From: Pycnococcus provasolii
Lineage: Eukaryota > Chlorophyta > Pseudoscourfieldiophyceae > Pseudoscourfieldiales
DNA length: 64,000 nt
NCBI GenBank assembly: GCA_049487715.1
Contig: CP150570.1
Location: 248,001-312,000, forward strand
Reading direction: 5' to 3'
Program-made: the position numbers and the translations under genes
Shown: positions 55,937-64,000 of the stretch, one piece after another
How positions within the stretch are numbered: position 1 is the stretch's first letter
Layout: every line of letters starts with the position of its first letter
The notes under the pieces: generated by a model
Told to the model about the DNA's origin: nothing
The model's input: the letters and a program-made list of their open reading frames with translations, nothing else
Databases searched by the model: none

Positions 55937-57564
55937 CGTGGAGTTGGGAAATGATACGAGCACAGGCGAACAGAGAAGCAGTCAACCAACTAAAACGACC
56001 AGCTAAAAGAGAGGACAGGAAAGCAAGTGTGTGGACAGCCATGCTACAAGCCGAACCGTATGCAGTAGTACTCCGAGCATTGGTTCGACAGGGCGCATGA
56101 AGACGAGCGGCGACATTAGGCGAGGCGAAAGAGAGAAAGGGGAGGGGAGGAAAGGAAAGGGGACGAAGCTCCCAAGGGCAAGGGACTCTCGAACCAAACC
56201 GATCACGGAAATCAGGGCTGGCCCAGAATCTAACCCTAGCCCTAACCCTAGCCCTAACCCTAACCCTACTCCCCTACTCCCCTCAGTCTTCCCCTCTTTT
56301 GGCTGGTTCTGGTTCTGGTATCCCCTATGAGTAGAGTTTTCTGGTGTGTCGCCCCTTTAGACCTGGTGGGCCGGCGAGTGAGCAGGAAGGCCCCCCTGGG
56401 ATTCCACGCACGCACACGCACACGCTCCTTCCTTGAGAGCGGTGTTCATGGCGCCTTCATGAATGGGCGTTTGATGCTTTGTAATTGGCACGTTCCCAGA
56501 CTCCAGAGGACCTCTTCAGAGGGGGCAAGAAGGGCCTCTACCATAGTGGGCTACCGGGTACCTTTCTGGTGGCAGAGCTGGGCAAGAACCACAGGAGGCA
56601 GCAGGCGCAATAATAGTACTGGTATTAATGGATGTGGTCTCAATAGTCTAAGGAGGGAGGGCTGGTGGCGAGGTCGCTTTGGCCCGGTAGGAAGGCCTAC
56701 TTCCTACCGGCCTTGACTGCTTGAGGTCCGGCATCCGGCGTTGGCCTGGTACATAAGTACAACTTCCTAGGATGGTAAGTATGTAGGTCTGGCAAGTCGC
56801 CATGCACGCCTGGTTGATTGGTTGGTCAAGGTGGCAAGTCAAGAGTCAAGGTGGCTTCAAGGGTTGGTCCAGTTGCTCTTGAAAACGTTAATTGTCTGTT
56901 AATAAGGCGAACCACAACGTCGTGCTACAGTACTTTACACAGGAAGACAGGTGTGGTAAACTTTACTCCAGTACAGTATTGCGCGAATGATTCTTCTTAT
57001 GGCGATGAAATCATGAAAGGTTTCTGTATTGGCGCACCTATGAGTTCGAGAGCATTCGAGCAGGTTGGCGAGCGGTTCGAGCAGGTCATTTATATTTTAT
57101 CCCACGCTCCTATGAGTAAAGTTACATACCACAGCGCGCATACATAGTTCTTAGACTAATAAGGCGCAAACATACCAAAGCTCCCTCACGGCGCAAAGCT
57201 CACAGCGGCGGGATCCACTGGCGGGGACGGACTACTTCCTACGGGCGCCAACGCAACAAAACGCAACGCAACGCCAGCCGGCTGACCGGTTTCACTTGGC
57301 AAACCACTGTTGTTGTTGTTGTAAACTCGCATACAGTACGCCTTAAAAAGGATACTTAAAGATTACCGGCGGCCGCTGACTCTCACTCTCTTACTCTCTT
57401 ACTCTTCTTTGTGCTGCTGGGTTATAACGTCTCTCTTCATACGCGGCCACATCTTCTTCGTGCGATAAATAGCTTACGCTTTCACGCCTTTGCCCTTGCC
57501 TCTTTTTTATTTATTGGCTAAAAAAAAAGAAAGAAAAAACGTACAGTAATAATAACTGGTGACA
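55937..57564. other. Intergenic region right of the tandem genes
   Basis: The first 340 bp belong to the duplicated unit and its telomere-like cap. The next 1.2 kb has short frames (for example 56327-56716 on the plus strand) without any recognisable domain. The final 250 bp, with CT-rich and then A-rich sequence, is the likely leader of the ABC-like gene. Confidence 0.45.
56231..56271. repeat. Interstitial telomere-like repeat 2
   Basis: An array of CCCTAA alternating with CCCTAG variants, at the right end of unit 2 in the same relative position as repeat 1. Confidence 0.9.
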
Positions 57565-59880
57565 ATGGTGCAGCAGCATGCAGCTCAAAACAACCCCCAT
57601 GAAAATGACAACAAAACTGACGCGTTGGAAAACGACATCAGCCTCGCGTCCATCACGTCGACGGACATGGTGTCGATTAACGAAGCGCCGGCGCCTGACA
57701 CCGACGCTCCTTCATCCTCCTCCTCCTACCTGCCGCGCCAACAAGCCGTATCCACCCTGCAAGCCATGTGGCGCTCACGCGTCGTTCGCGTCGACTTCGC
57801 GGAACAACTGCAGCAGATGCTCGCGGCGCAGGACTCGCAGAAAGCCATGCAGGAAGCGGAAGAGTACAGAAGAAACATCGAGCCGACATTTCTAGGCGTA
57901 CTCTCTCTCGTATTTGGCGACGTCTTCACGATGTTCGGCGTACTAGTCGTGGGAGTCGTACAGGCAGTCTCCACCATCGGACTTGCCGTCGTCTTCTCGT
58001 ACTTTTTCGACGACCTCACCACGCTCACCTCCAACGGCAAGTATGCCGTCTTCGACTTCGACACGCTGCTCCTGCTCGGAGTCCTGGGAATTCTGCAAGG
58101 GGTTGCCGCGTTCTCCAAGGCGCTCCTCGTAGACTTGGGTGGGAACAACCTCGCCGTCAAGCTGCGCATACGACTCGTGCAAGGCGTGTGCGCGTGCACG
58201 CTCGACTGGTTCGACTCCAGGCACAGCGCGAACGACATCTTCAAGGCGATGGAGGAGGACATGGAAGTTCTCACCACCTCCTTCTACAAGGAGTGCGTCG
58301 AGTGCTTCTGGGACGCGCTCTCCGCATTCACCGCACTTGGCGCGATGGCGCTCATCTCCGTGCCCGTCACCGTCTCCGTGATCTTCGCCATCCCACCGCT
58401 CGCCATGCTCGACGCCGCGTTCAGCACGGCGCTGGTGTCGTACAAAGCCAAGTACACCGCGCGCGAGGGCGAGTCGGACAAGGAGGCACTCGACCTGCTG
58501 AGAAGGCTGCGGCTCATCAGAGAGCACGCGATGCTCAACAAGGAACTCGACGACTTCCTCGTTGCCAGCAGAGACACGCGAAAGTATTACGTCTTCGTCG
58601 CCATCCTGCGCGCCACGTACCAGCTGCTCGTCGTGACGTTCGCCACAGCGTTTCTCTGCCTCATCCTGTACTTCGAGGGAAAGCTTGCCGAGGATGGCAA
58701 GGTGTCCGTCGGAACGTCGCTCGCGTGCCTCGTGCTGTCGTTCTTCGCGCATTACTACCTGTCCCACCTGCTCGAGGGACTGCCGCAGATTGTGAGCGGC
58801 TTCGGCGTCGCGAAGAAAATCAAGCAGCTCGTCAACGAGGCGGAGTACGCCGAACTCGCACCCGGCGACGAGCACATCTACATCGCACGCAAGCAGAAGC
58901 GTGGGGCACGTGCCGCGCAGCGCAAGGTGGAGCCGGACGCATCCAAGGCGGCGCTCGCGGCGACTCAAAAACGCTTGAATAAGCAGCGCTCTAAAAAGGA
59001 AGGTGCTGAGCCCGAAGAGGAGGAGCAGAAGCAAGGCGTCGTGGAATTCGTAAGTGTCGTGTTCGCGTACCCCATGCAACCCACGGACTTGGTACTGAGA
59101 GGCTTCAACGCGAAGCTGCCAGCCGAGTCCATCTCCGCGTTCATCTCGAAGCACGGAACGTCCGCACGCGCCGCGGGCATGATGATTCTTGGCCACTACA
59201 CGCCACGCAAGGGATACGTGACGCTCGACGAAGTGGACGTGGCGACGATCGAAACACCGATGCTGCGTAAAATGACGATGGCGCTAAATGCGGAGTCTCA
59301 GATGTTTCGTGGCACGATCGCGGAGAATGTCCTGTACGGTCAGGCTACCGTCGAGGACAGAGACGAGGTGGCGGAGCGCAACATGCTGCTGAGCTGCCTC
59401 GAGTACGCTGGCATTGACCGCTTCGTCTCGAACCTTGAGAACGGTGCTGACACCATGCTCAAGGGTGAAGACGGCGAAGACGGCGACGGGGTGACGCTGA
59501 GCATGAACCAGCGACGGAGGCTGCAGCTCGCTCGCCTCTTCTTCCGGAATCCCATGTTCGTGATCGTGGATGGATTTTTGGACGAGGCGCTGTTGAAGGC
59601 GAGCGGCACCGCAACGCAGTCCTTCAACGCCGAGGCGAGCTCGATGCGCAGCGCGTACCGCCGTGCGCTGAAGCAGCCATTCCATCGCACTGCCCTGGTG
59701 TGCGCGCGAACTGCGGACGAGGTGTTCAGCTCGGACCACGCCGTGTTCATCTTGGACGGTAAGCCGGTGGAATCCGGCCTTGTGTCGAAGCTCGAGCAAG
59801 CTACCAACTCGATGATGGCGGAGTTTGTCGACCACGAGGAGGAGGCTGTTTTGAGATGGTTTGGCAAGAAGCTTGACTAG
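57565..59880 (+). CDS. ABC-exporter-like protein with degenerate nucleotide-binding domain
   Basis: A single-exon frame of 771 residues from the ATG at 57565. An N-terminal polar region contains an IQ-like helix (AVSTLQAMWRSRVVRVDF). Then come about six hydrophobic segments (residues about 110-430) with the layout of a type I ABC transporter membrane domain. From about residue 490 an ABC ATPase-like domain is recognisable (FVSVVFAYPMQPTDLVLRGF, FRGTIAENVLYG, RRRLQLARLFFRNPMFVIVDG). The Walker A position reads SKHGTSARAAG, so the GxGKS/T with its ATP-binding Lys is absent. The signature is LSMNQ instead of LSGGQ, and the Walker B end is DGFLDE. It is therefore unlikely to hydrolyse ATP as a normal exporter and may be a structural or regulatory half-transporter. 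The sequence is intact and not a pseudogene by frame. Confidence 0.8.
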   Translation: MVQQHAAQNNPHENDNKTDALENDISLASITSTDMVSINEAPAPDTDAPSSSSSYLPRQQAVSTLQAMWRSRVVRVDFAEQLQQMLAAQDSQKAMQEAEEYRRNIEPTFLGVLSLVFGDVFTMFGVLVVGVVQAVSTIGLAVVFSYFFDDLTTLTSNGKYAVFDFDTLLLLGVLGILQGVAAFSKALLVDLGGNNLAVKLRIRLVQGVCACTLDWFDSRHSANDIFKAMEEDMEVLTTSFYKECVECFWDALSAFTALGAMALISVPVTVSVIFAIPPLAMLDAAFSTALVSYKAKYTAREGESDKEALDLLRRLRLIREHAMLNKELDDFLVASRDTRKYYVFVAILRATYQLLVVTFATAFLCLILYFEGKLAEDGKVSVGTSLACLVLSFFAHYYLSHLLEGLPQIVSGFGVAKKIKQLVNEAEYAELAPGDEHIYIARKQKRGARAAQRKVEPDASKAALAATQKRLNKQRSKKEGAEPEEEEQKQGVVEFVSVVFAYPMQPTDLVLRGFNAKLPAESISAFISKHGTSARAAGMMILGHYTPRKGYVTLDEVDVATIETPMLRKMTMALNAESQMFRGTIAENVLYGQATVEDRDEVAERNMLLSCLEYAGIDRFVSNLENGADTMLKGEDGEDGDGVTLSMNQRRRLQLARLFFRNPMFVIVDGFLDEALLKASGTATQSFNAEASSMRSAYRRALKQPFHRTALVCARTADEVFSSDHAVFILDGKPVESGLVSKLEQATNSMMAEFVDHEEEAVLRWFGKKLD

Positions 59881-59885
59881 ACTAG

Positions 59886-59909
59886 ACGTACCGTACCTGT
59901 ACGGTACGT
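59886..59909. other. Perfect 11-bp inverted repeat just after a stop codon
   Basis: ACGTACCGTAC and its exact reverse complement flank a 2-base centre, beginning six bases after the TAG of the ABC-like gene. As RNA it could form a hairpin at the start of the 3' UTR. It does not match the histone 3' stem-loop. Confidence 0.85.
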
Positions 59910-59993
59910 GACGTGTGTACTATATACGAATTCATTTTTTTAACAATTATCTCTTTTTCCAAGATTTTCAGAAGAAATGAAAATGTGTGTTTT

Positions 59994-60236
59994 TTATTTT
60001 TTCATTTCTGGAACTGGTGAATGTTGTCCAAAAATGCTTTTTGCACCTTGTCGTCGAGGCGATCGATGGCTGTAGTCCATCTCGTTGACGACGAACTGGA
60101 TCTCGCCAAACACGCAGCCGTTCACAGATGCGACGCTTCGACGCAAGCCGGCCGGCGCGACTTTGTGCGCGCCTGGCACGTAGCGCGTGTAGAAGAACTC
60201 GTCGGAGCAGAGCTTCTTCAGCGGGTTGTACGCCAT
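59994..60236 (-). CDS. Hypothetical small protein (80 residues)
   Basis: The ATG at 60236 opens a frame beginning MAYNPLKKLCSDEFFYTRYV, with balanced composition over its first 55 residues. I do not recognise it. The last part turns Arg/Ser-rich. In a neighbouring frame over the same bases, the end would read LDDKVQKAFLDNIHQFQK before a stop, which looks more protein-like. An unrecognised short intron or a sequencing indel near 60050-60075 is therefore possible. Confidence 0.45.
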   Translation of the reverse strand: MAYNPLKKLCSDEFFYTRYVPGAHKVAPAGLRRSVASVNGCVFGEIQFVVNEMDYSHRSPRRQGAKSIFGQHSPVPEMKK

Positions 60237-60759
60237 GCTCGGAGAGGCTGGTTAAGGCGCGCAAGTGGTGGTTACGTCCCGTTAAGGCGTGCAAGGGGCA
60301 AGGGGAAACGGCGCGAGGGGGAGGAAAAGTAACGTTCCAGCGGCGAGATACTGTACGTGCGCCAGCGACGGATCCCCGCATCAGGTGAGTCCATCGTGGT
60401 AAGGGGAGGCGCCCCTCCAACAGAGCAGGTACAGTAAGAACTATGATGAGGGGGGAAGGCATGAATCTAGTACTGGCATGTGATGGCATCATTGGCATGA
60501 AAAAAATGAGGAAAGCCCTCGAACACTAAGAATACCGTAAAGCGATGTCGTAGTTCCTTCCTCTCGTTATGCCCGGCCTTGTTTGGTTATGACGCCTGGT
60601 CCGAAGCCCCTCCCCTCCTTCCATGCAAGCCAGGCTGGACTTGACAAGACGCCCGCACGCGTGGCGTTGGCCCCTTCTTCTTTCTTTCCTCACCACACCC
60701 CCGACTGACTTCACGGCACCTCTTTCCTTTCCGGGTCCCTTGTGTTTTGTCTTTTTGTC
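60237..60759. other. Intergenic, presumably two divergent promoters
   Basis: About 520 bp lie between the small leftward ORF and the rightward surface-protein gene. No motif or gene was recognised. A short frame on the minus strand (60526-60714) has no features. Confidence 0.4.
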
Positions 60760-63700
60760 ATGGCGACGTGTTCATGTTCTTGGGTTCACGGTTGGTTCGG
60801 GCCACGGCTTTATCATGGCTGGTTTGGTCTGGCTTTATTATGGCTGCTCCTCCTCCTCTTGAACTTGAAACCTGTAGTGGCGCCGCCCCCGTGCGCTTCC
60901 GCGTGCTGGACGATGATCCTTAGACACGACTACCTCGAAGCCACGCACGCGAGCGAATTCGTTTTCTGGACATGGGGTGTCGCCAACCACAACAAAGGCG
61001 CGGACACAAACACAATATGCGAATACAGCCTGCTCGCCGACCTCGACGACTACAAAAGTGCCTCCGGAGACTGGGAGTTTGTCATGTACTGGAGGCAACT
61101 TGCCGGTGGATCAAGACACAACCTGCGCTACGTGCACTGGAAGCAGAGCCACGACCCGCGAGCGAGCTGGACGGACTGCTCCAACAAGGTTGTTACAGGG
61201 TACAGTGGCATTAAAGATTCAGACTATCGAGACTTTAAGGGACTTGCAGCGGCTGCTGCCCAGAGTACTATTGATGGGAGCTGCACGGACACGGGTTCGA
61301 GAAGCTTACTTTACAAGTTAGGCTATAACCCACCAAGTGCGAACCTGAACGGCTGGAAGGGCCCGAGCTTCCTTAATTTGGTCGACACCACTACGCCGGA
61401 GGATCACAGGTGCACCGTTGTTGATAACTTTCGCAAGTGCGACGTCAAAGCGGTGGAACTATGGGCCTACTACAAGCCGAACACCGGCGATGCCGACGGC
61501 ACGTGGACTGACCCCGTCGCGCCCATCTGCCCGCCGCCTTCGCCACCGCCACCTCCGCCACCTCCGCCACCTCCGCCAAGCCCGCCTCCATCTCCTCCAC
61601 CTTCACCACCTCCATCTCCTCCACCTTCACCACCTCCATCTCCACCTCCATCTCCTCCACCTTCACCACCTCCACCTTCACCACCTCCATCTCCACCTCC
61701 ATCTCCACCTCCATCTCCTCCACCTTCACCACCTCCATCTCCACCTCCATCTCCTCCACCTTCACCACCTCCACCTTCACCACCTCCATCTCCTCCTCCA
61801 TCTCCTCCACCTTCACCACCTCCACCTTCACCACCTCCATCTCCTCCACCTTCACCACCTCCATCTCCACCTCCATCTCCTCCGCCTCCTCCGCCTCCGC
61901 CTCCTCCGCTTCCACCAAGCCCGCCTCCACCGCCTCCACCGCCTCCTCCACCCTCTCCACCCTCTCCACCCTCTCCACCATGTGCTTCAATTGGGACCTG
62001 CTCACCACCACCACCGCCACCACCTCCATCTCCACCTCCATCTCCTCCACCTTCACCACCTTTATCTCCACCTCCATCTCCTCCACCTTCACCACCTCCA
62101 CCACCTCCACCTTCACCACCTCCATCTCCACCTCCATCTCCTCCACCTTTACCACCTCCATCTCCACCTCCATCTCCTCCGCCTCCTCCGCCTCCGCCTC
62201 CTCCGCTTCCACCAAGCCCGCCTCCTCCGCTTCCACCAAGCCCACCACCGCCAAATCCTCCGCCATCGCCACCGCCGAGGTTCGTACTTTTGTTCACCTG
62301 CCTGATTTTTGATTCTATGACTTACAACTATGATCACTCACCTCATTTCACCTAACATTTTCTCAGCCCCCCGCCGACACCTCCTCCGCCAAGCCCGCCT
62401 CCTCCCCCTCCCCCTCCTCTCCCGCCACTACCTCCGTCGCCACCGCCACCACCATCACCACCACCTCCACCATCGCCTCCACCTCCACCCAGCCCACCGC
62501 CTCCACCATCGCCTCCACCTCCACCCAGCCCGCCGCCGCCGCCAAGTCCCCCGCCGCCACCGAGTCCACCCCCCCCTCCTCCAAGCCCCCCTCCTCCACC
62601 ACCACCCAGTCCGCCGCCGCCGCCAAGCCCACCACCGCTACCACCGCCTCCGTCGCCACCTCCCCATCCACCGAGCCCGCCGCCGCTGCCGATTCCACCA
62701 CCTTTCCTTCCCCCAAATCCCCCAAATCCGCCGAGTCCGCCTCCACCGAGTCCGCCTCCACCTCCACCGAGTCCACCACCTCCACCGAGCCCGCCTCCAC
62801 CGCCGCCGTCGCCACCACCGCCACCACCTCCTTCACCACCGCCGCCACCGAGCCCACCGCCGCCGCCGAGCCCGCCACCGCCGCCGAGCCCGCCGCCTCC
62901 TCCTCCGCCGCCACCCTCTCCACCTCCACCACCCTCTCCACCTCCACCACCTCCTCCTCCAAGCCCGCCGCCGCCGCCTCCACCCAGCCCGCCGCCACCT
63001 CCGCCACCGCCACCACCTCCGCCGCCACCACCTCCACCACCACCACCTCCGCCGCCACCACCTCCGCCGCCACCGCCGAGTCCTCCGCCACCCCCCCCTC
63101 CACCCCCGCCTCCTCCACCACCTCCTCCTCCAAGCCCGCCGCCTCCGCCTCCACCCAGCCCGCCGCCACCTCCGCCACCCAGCCCGCCGCCACCACCTCC
63201 ACCCAGCCCGCCGCCGCCGCCGAGTCCACCACCACCCCCGAGTCCCCCGCCACCTCCGAGCCCTCCACCTTTACCCTGCACGGCGACAAACACCTGTCCA
63301 CCGCTACCGCCCTTCGCCCCGCCACCACCCAGCCCGCCGCCACCGCCTAGCCCACCGCCACCACCCAGTCCACCGCCACCACCCAGTCCGCCCCCTCCTC
63401 CACCGCCGCCCAGTCCGCCTCCTCCGCCTCCTCCGCCACCACCGCCCAGTCCGCCTCCTCCGCCATTCCCATCGCCACCGCCGAGTGCGCCACCGTCACC
63501 TCCTCCTGTGCCGTTCACTCCAGACGCAAGGGCATTTATTGAGCGAACGAGAGTTGATCAGATCGACCCTGGAGTGCAACCTTCATCGTCGGTCGATGTG
63601 CCTCCAGAGGCGGCAGCCATGGGCTACGTGGGCACGACTGCTGTCGCTGCGACAGCGACAAGCACGGCGACAGTGAGCATTATGGATATTGCAATGAGCG

Positions 63701-64000
63701 GGGTTCAACATGGGCAACAGACTGCACCGGTGAGCAGTCCGATGCGTTTTGCGCTTCGCATGCAAACGTTGGCAGCCGTGGCGTGGTTGTTCCGCGGGGA
63801 GGCTGCTGCGCAAACACGCCGCCTGCGACGGCGATGGCTCGTTGAAACTGAAGCTGAAGCTGAAGCTGAAGCTAACTCCTCCGTCAACGTGGGTGCAAGT
63901 TCCTATGACAGCCTAGGCTTTTTGAACTGCATTGAGCCGCTTCCCTGGGAGAATCGCAGTGCGGCAGGCAGTTCTCGCACGAAGCTTGAGCGTTGCTTGG
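60760..64000 (+). CDS. Large proline-rich surface glycoprotein, partial (3' end outside window)
   Basis: The ATG at 60760 (GTCATGGCG) starts a protein with an N-terminal hydrophobic segment (LALLWLLLLLL), a likely signal peptide or anchor. A globular domain of about 200 residues follows, with several Cys, WTWGVANHNKG and WEFVMYWRQLAGG; I do not know its family. From residue about 260 a very long tract of SPPP/PPPP repeats runs with two short breaks containing Cys pairs (CASIGTC, CTATNTC). An 87-bp intron at 62280-62366 interrupts the tract. After 63500 the frame becomes ordinary again (DARAFIERTRVDQIDPGV...) and stays open to the window end. SP-rich tracts like this form hydroxyproline-rich rods in green-algal extracellular matrix proteins. 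A membrane region may follow outside the window. Confidence 0.83.
62280..62366 (+). other. Predicted intron, 87 bp
   Basis: The donor GAG|GTTCGT and the acceptor ATTTTCTCAG|CC, with a CTAAC-type branch sequence just upstream (62352-62356), splice two proline-tract exons in phase. Without removal the frame meets a stop (near 62353). AT-rich content contrasts with the flanking CCN repeats. Confidence 0.85.

Larger units (their letters stand above)
53777..56275. repeat. Tandem duplication of a ~1.25 kb gene unit
   Basis: Unit 1 (about 53777-55002) and unit 2 (about 55020-56275) each contain a 3' flank starting GGTGTTTGTTTG, the secreted-protein gene, a shared 5' flank (AGGCGAGGCGAAAG, GACGAAGCTCCCAAGGG) and a telomere-like tract at the far right. 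The offset is 1,243 bp at the 3' flank and 1,274 bp at the start codons, because the loops differ in length. Confidence 0.9.

Noticed and set aside
57565-59880. Calling the ABC-like gene a pseudogene
   Set aside because: The frame is full length with no stop or frameshift; only the nucleotide-binding motifs are changed, which fits a specialised protein.
59886-59909. Histone-type 3' stem-loop
   Set aside because: The stem sequence and 2-base centre do not fit the conserved histone stem-loop, and the gene is not a histone.
61445-63518. Gly-rich and Glu/Val-rich minus-strand frames opposite the proline tract
   Set aside because: These are the direct antisense reading of CCN-rich repeats; the plus strand has a signal sequence, a globular domain and a good intron.

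Overview
This window is nuclear DNA from a eukaryotic green alga (Viridiplantae, probably a chlorophyte or prasinophyte with a compact genome). The evidence is a nuclear psbW gene with a plastid/thylakoid targeting leader, a plant-type glucuronokinase, a plant-type proton pump interactor, a permuted YqeH/BPG2-type GTPase, a proline-rich cell-surface protein, short GT-AG introns of about 80-90 bp, and CCCTAA-type telomere-like tracts. No bacterial operon structure, tRNA, rRNA or CRISPR array was seen.

Positions 37070 down to 1 (minus strand) form one unbroken reading frame of at least 12,356 codons that leaves the window at the left edge. It encodes a giant modular type I polyketide synthase. 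In gene order (right to left) I read: an N-terminal acyltransferase resembling the fungal FAS-beta/starter-AT type, then ACP; module 1 KS-DH-KR-ACP; module 2 KS-DH-ER-KR-ACP; module 3 KS-DH(dead)-KR-ACP; module 4 KS-DH-ER-KR-ACP; module 5 KS-DH(dead)-KR-ACP; module 6 KS-DH-ACP; a condensation domain, an acyl-CoA-ligase-like domain and two tandem ACPs; then module 7 KS-DH-ER-KR, running off the window. No elongation module has its own AT, so extender units must come from the N-terminal AT or from a separate enzyme. Modules 2-3 and 4-5 are a tandem bimodule duplication. About 4.9 kb of it is nearly identical between copies, interrupted by one sharply bounded ~350 bp island of divergence over the KS active-site region.

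From 37.8 to 52.9 kb lie ordinary housekeeping genes: a non-canonical poly(A)/U polymerase (+), a two-exon Coa1/Tim21-like membrane protein (+), glucuronokinase (-), psbW (-), a proton-pump-interactor/Bfr1-like coiled-coil protein (+) and an organellar permuted GTPase (-).

From 53 to 57 kb there is a young tandem duplication of a secreted Gly/Tyr-rich protein. The two copies have near-identical N-terminal halves and block-diverged C-terminal loops, and telomere-like repeats lie upstream of each copy. At 57.5-59.9 kb is an ABC-exporter-like protein whose nucleotide-binding domain has lost its Walker A lysine. A small unknown ORF follows, and the right edge holds a partial, very proline-rich surface glycoprotein with an intron inside the proline tract.
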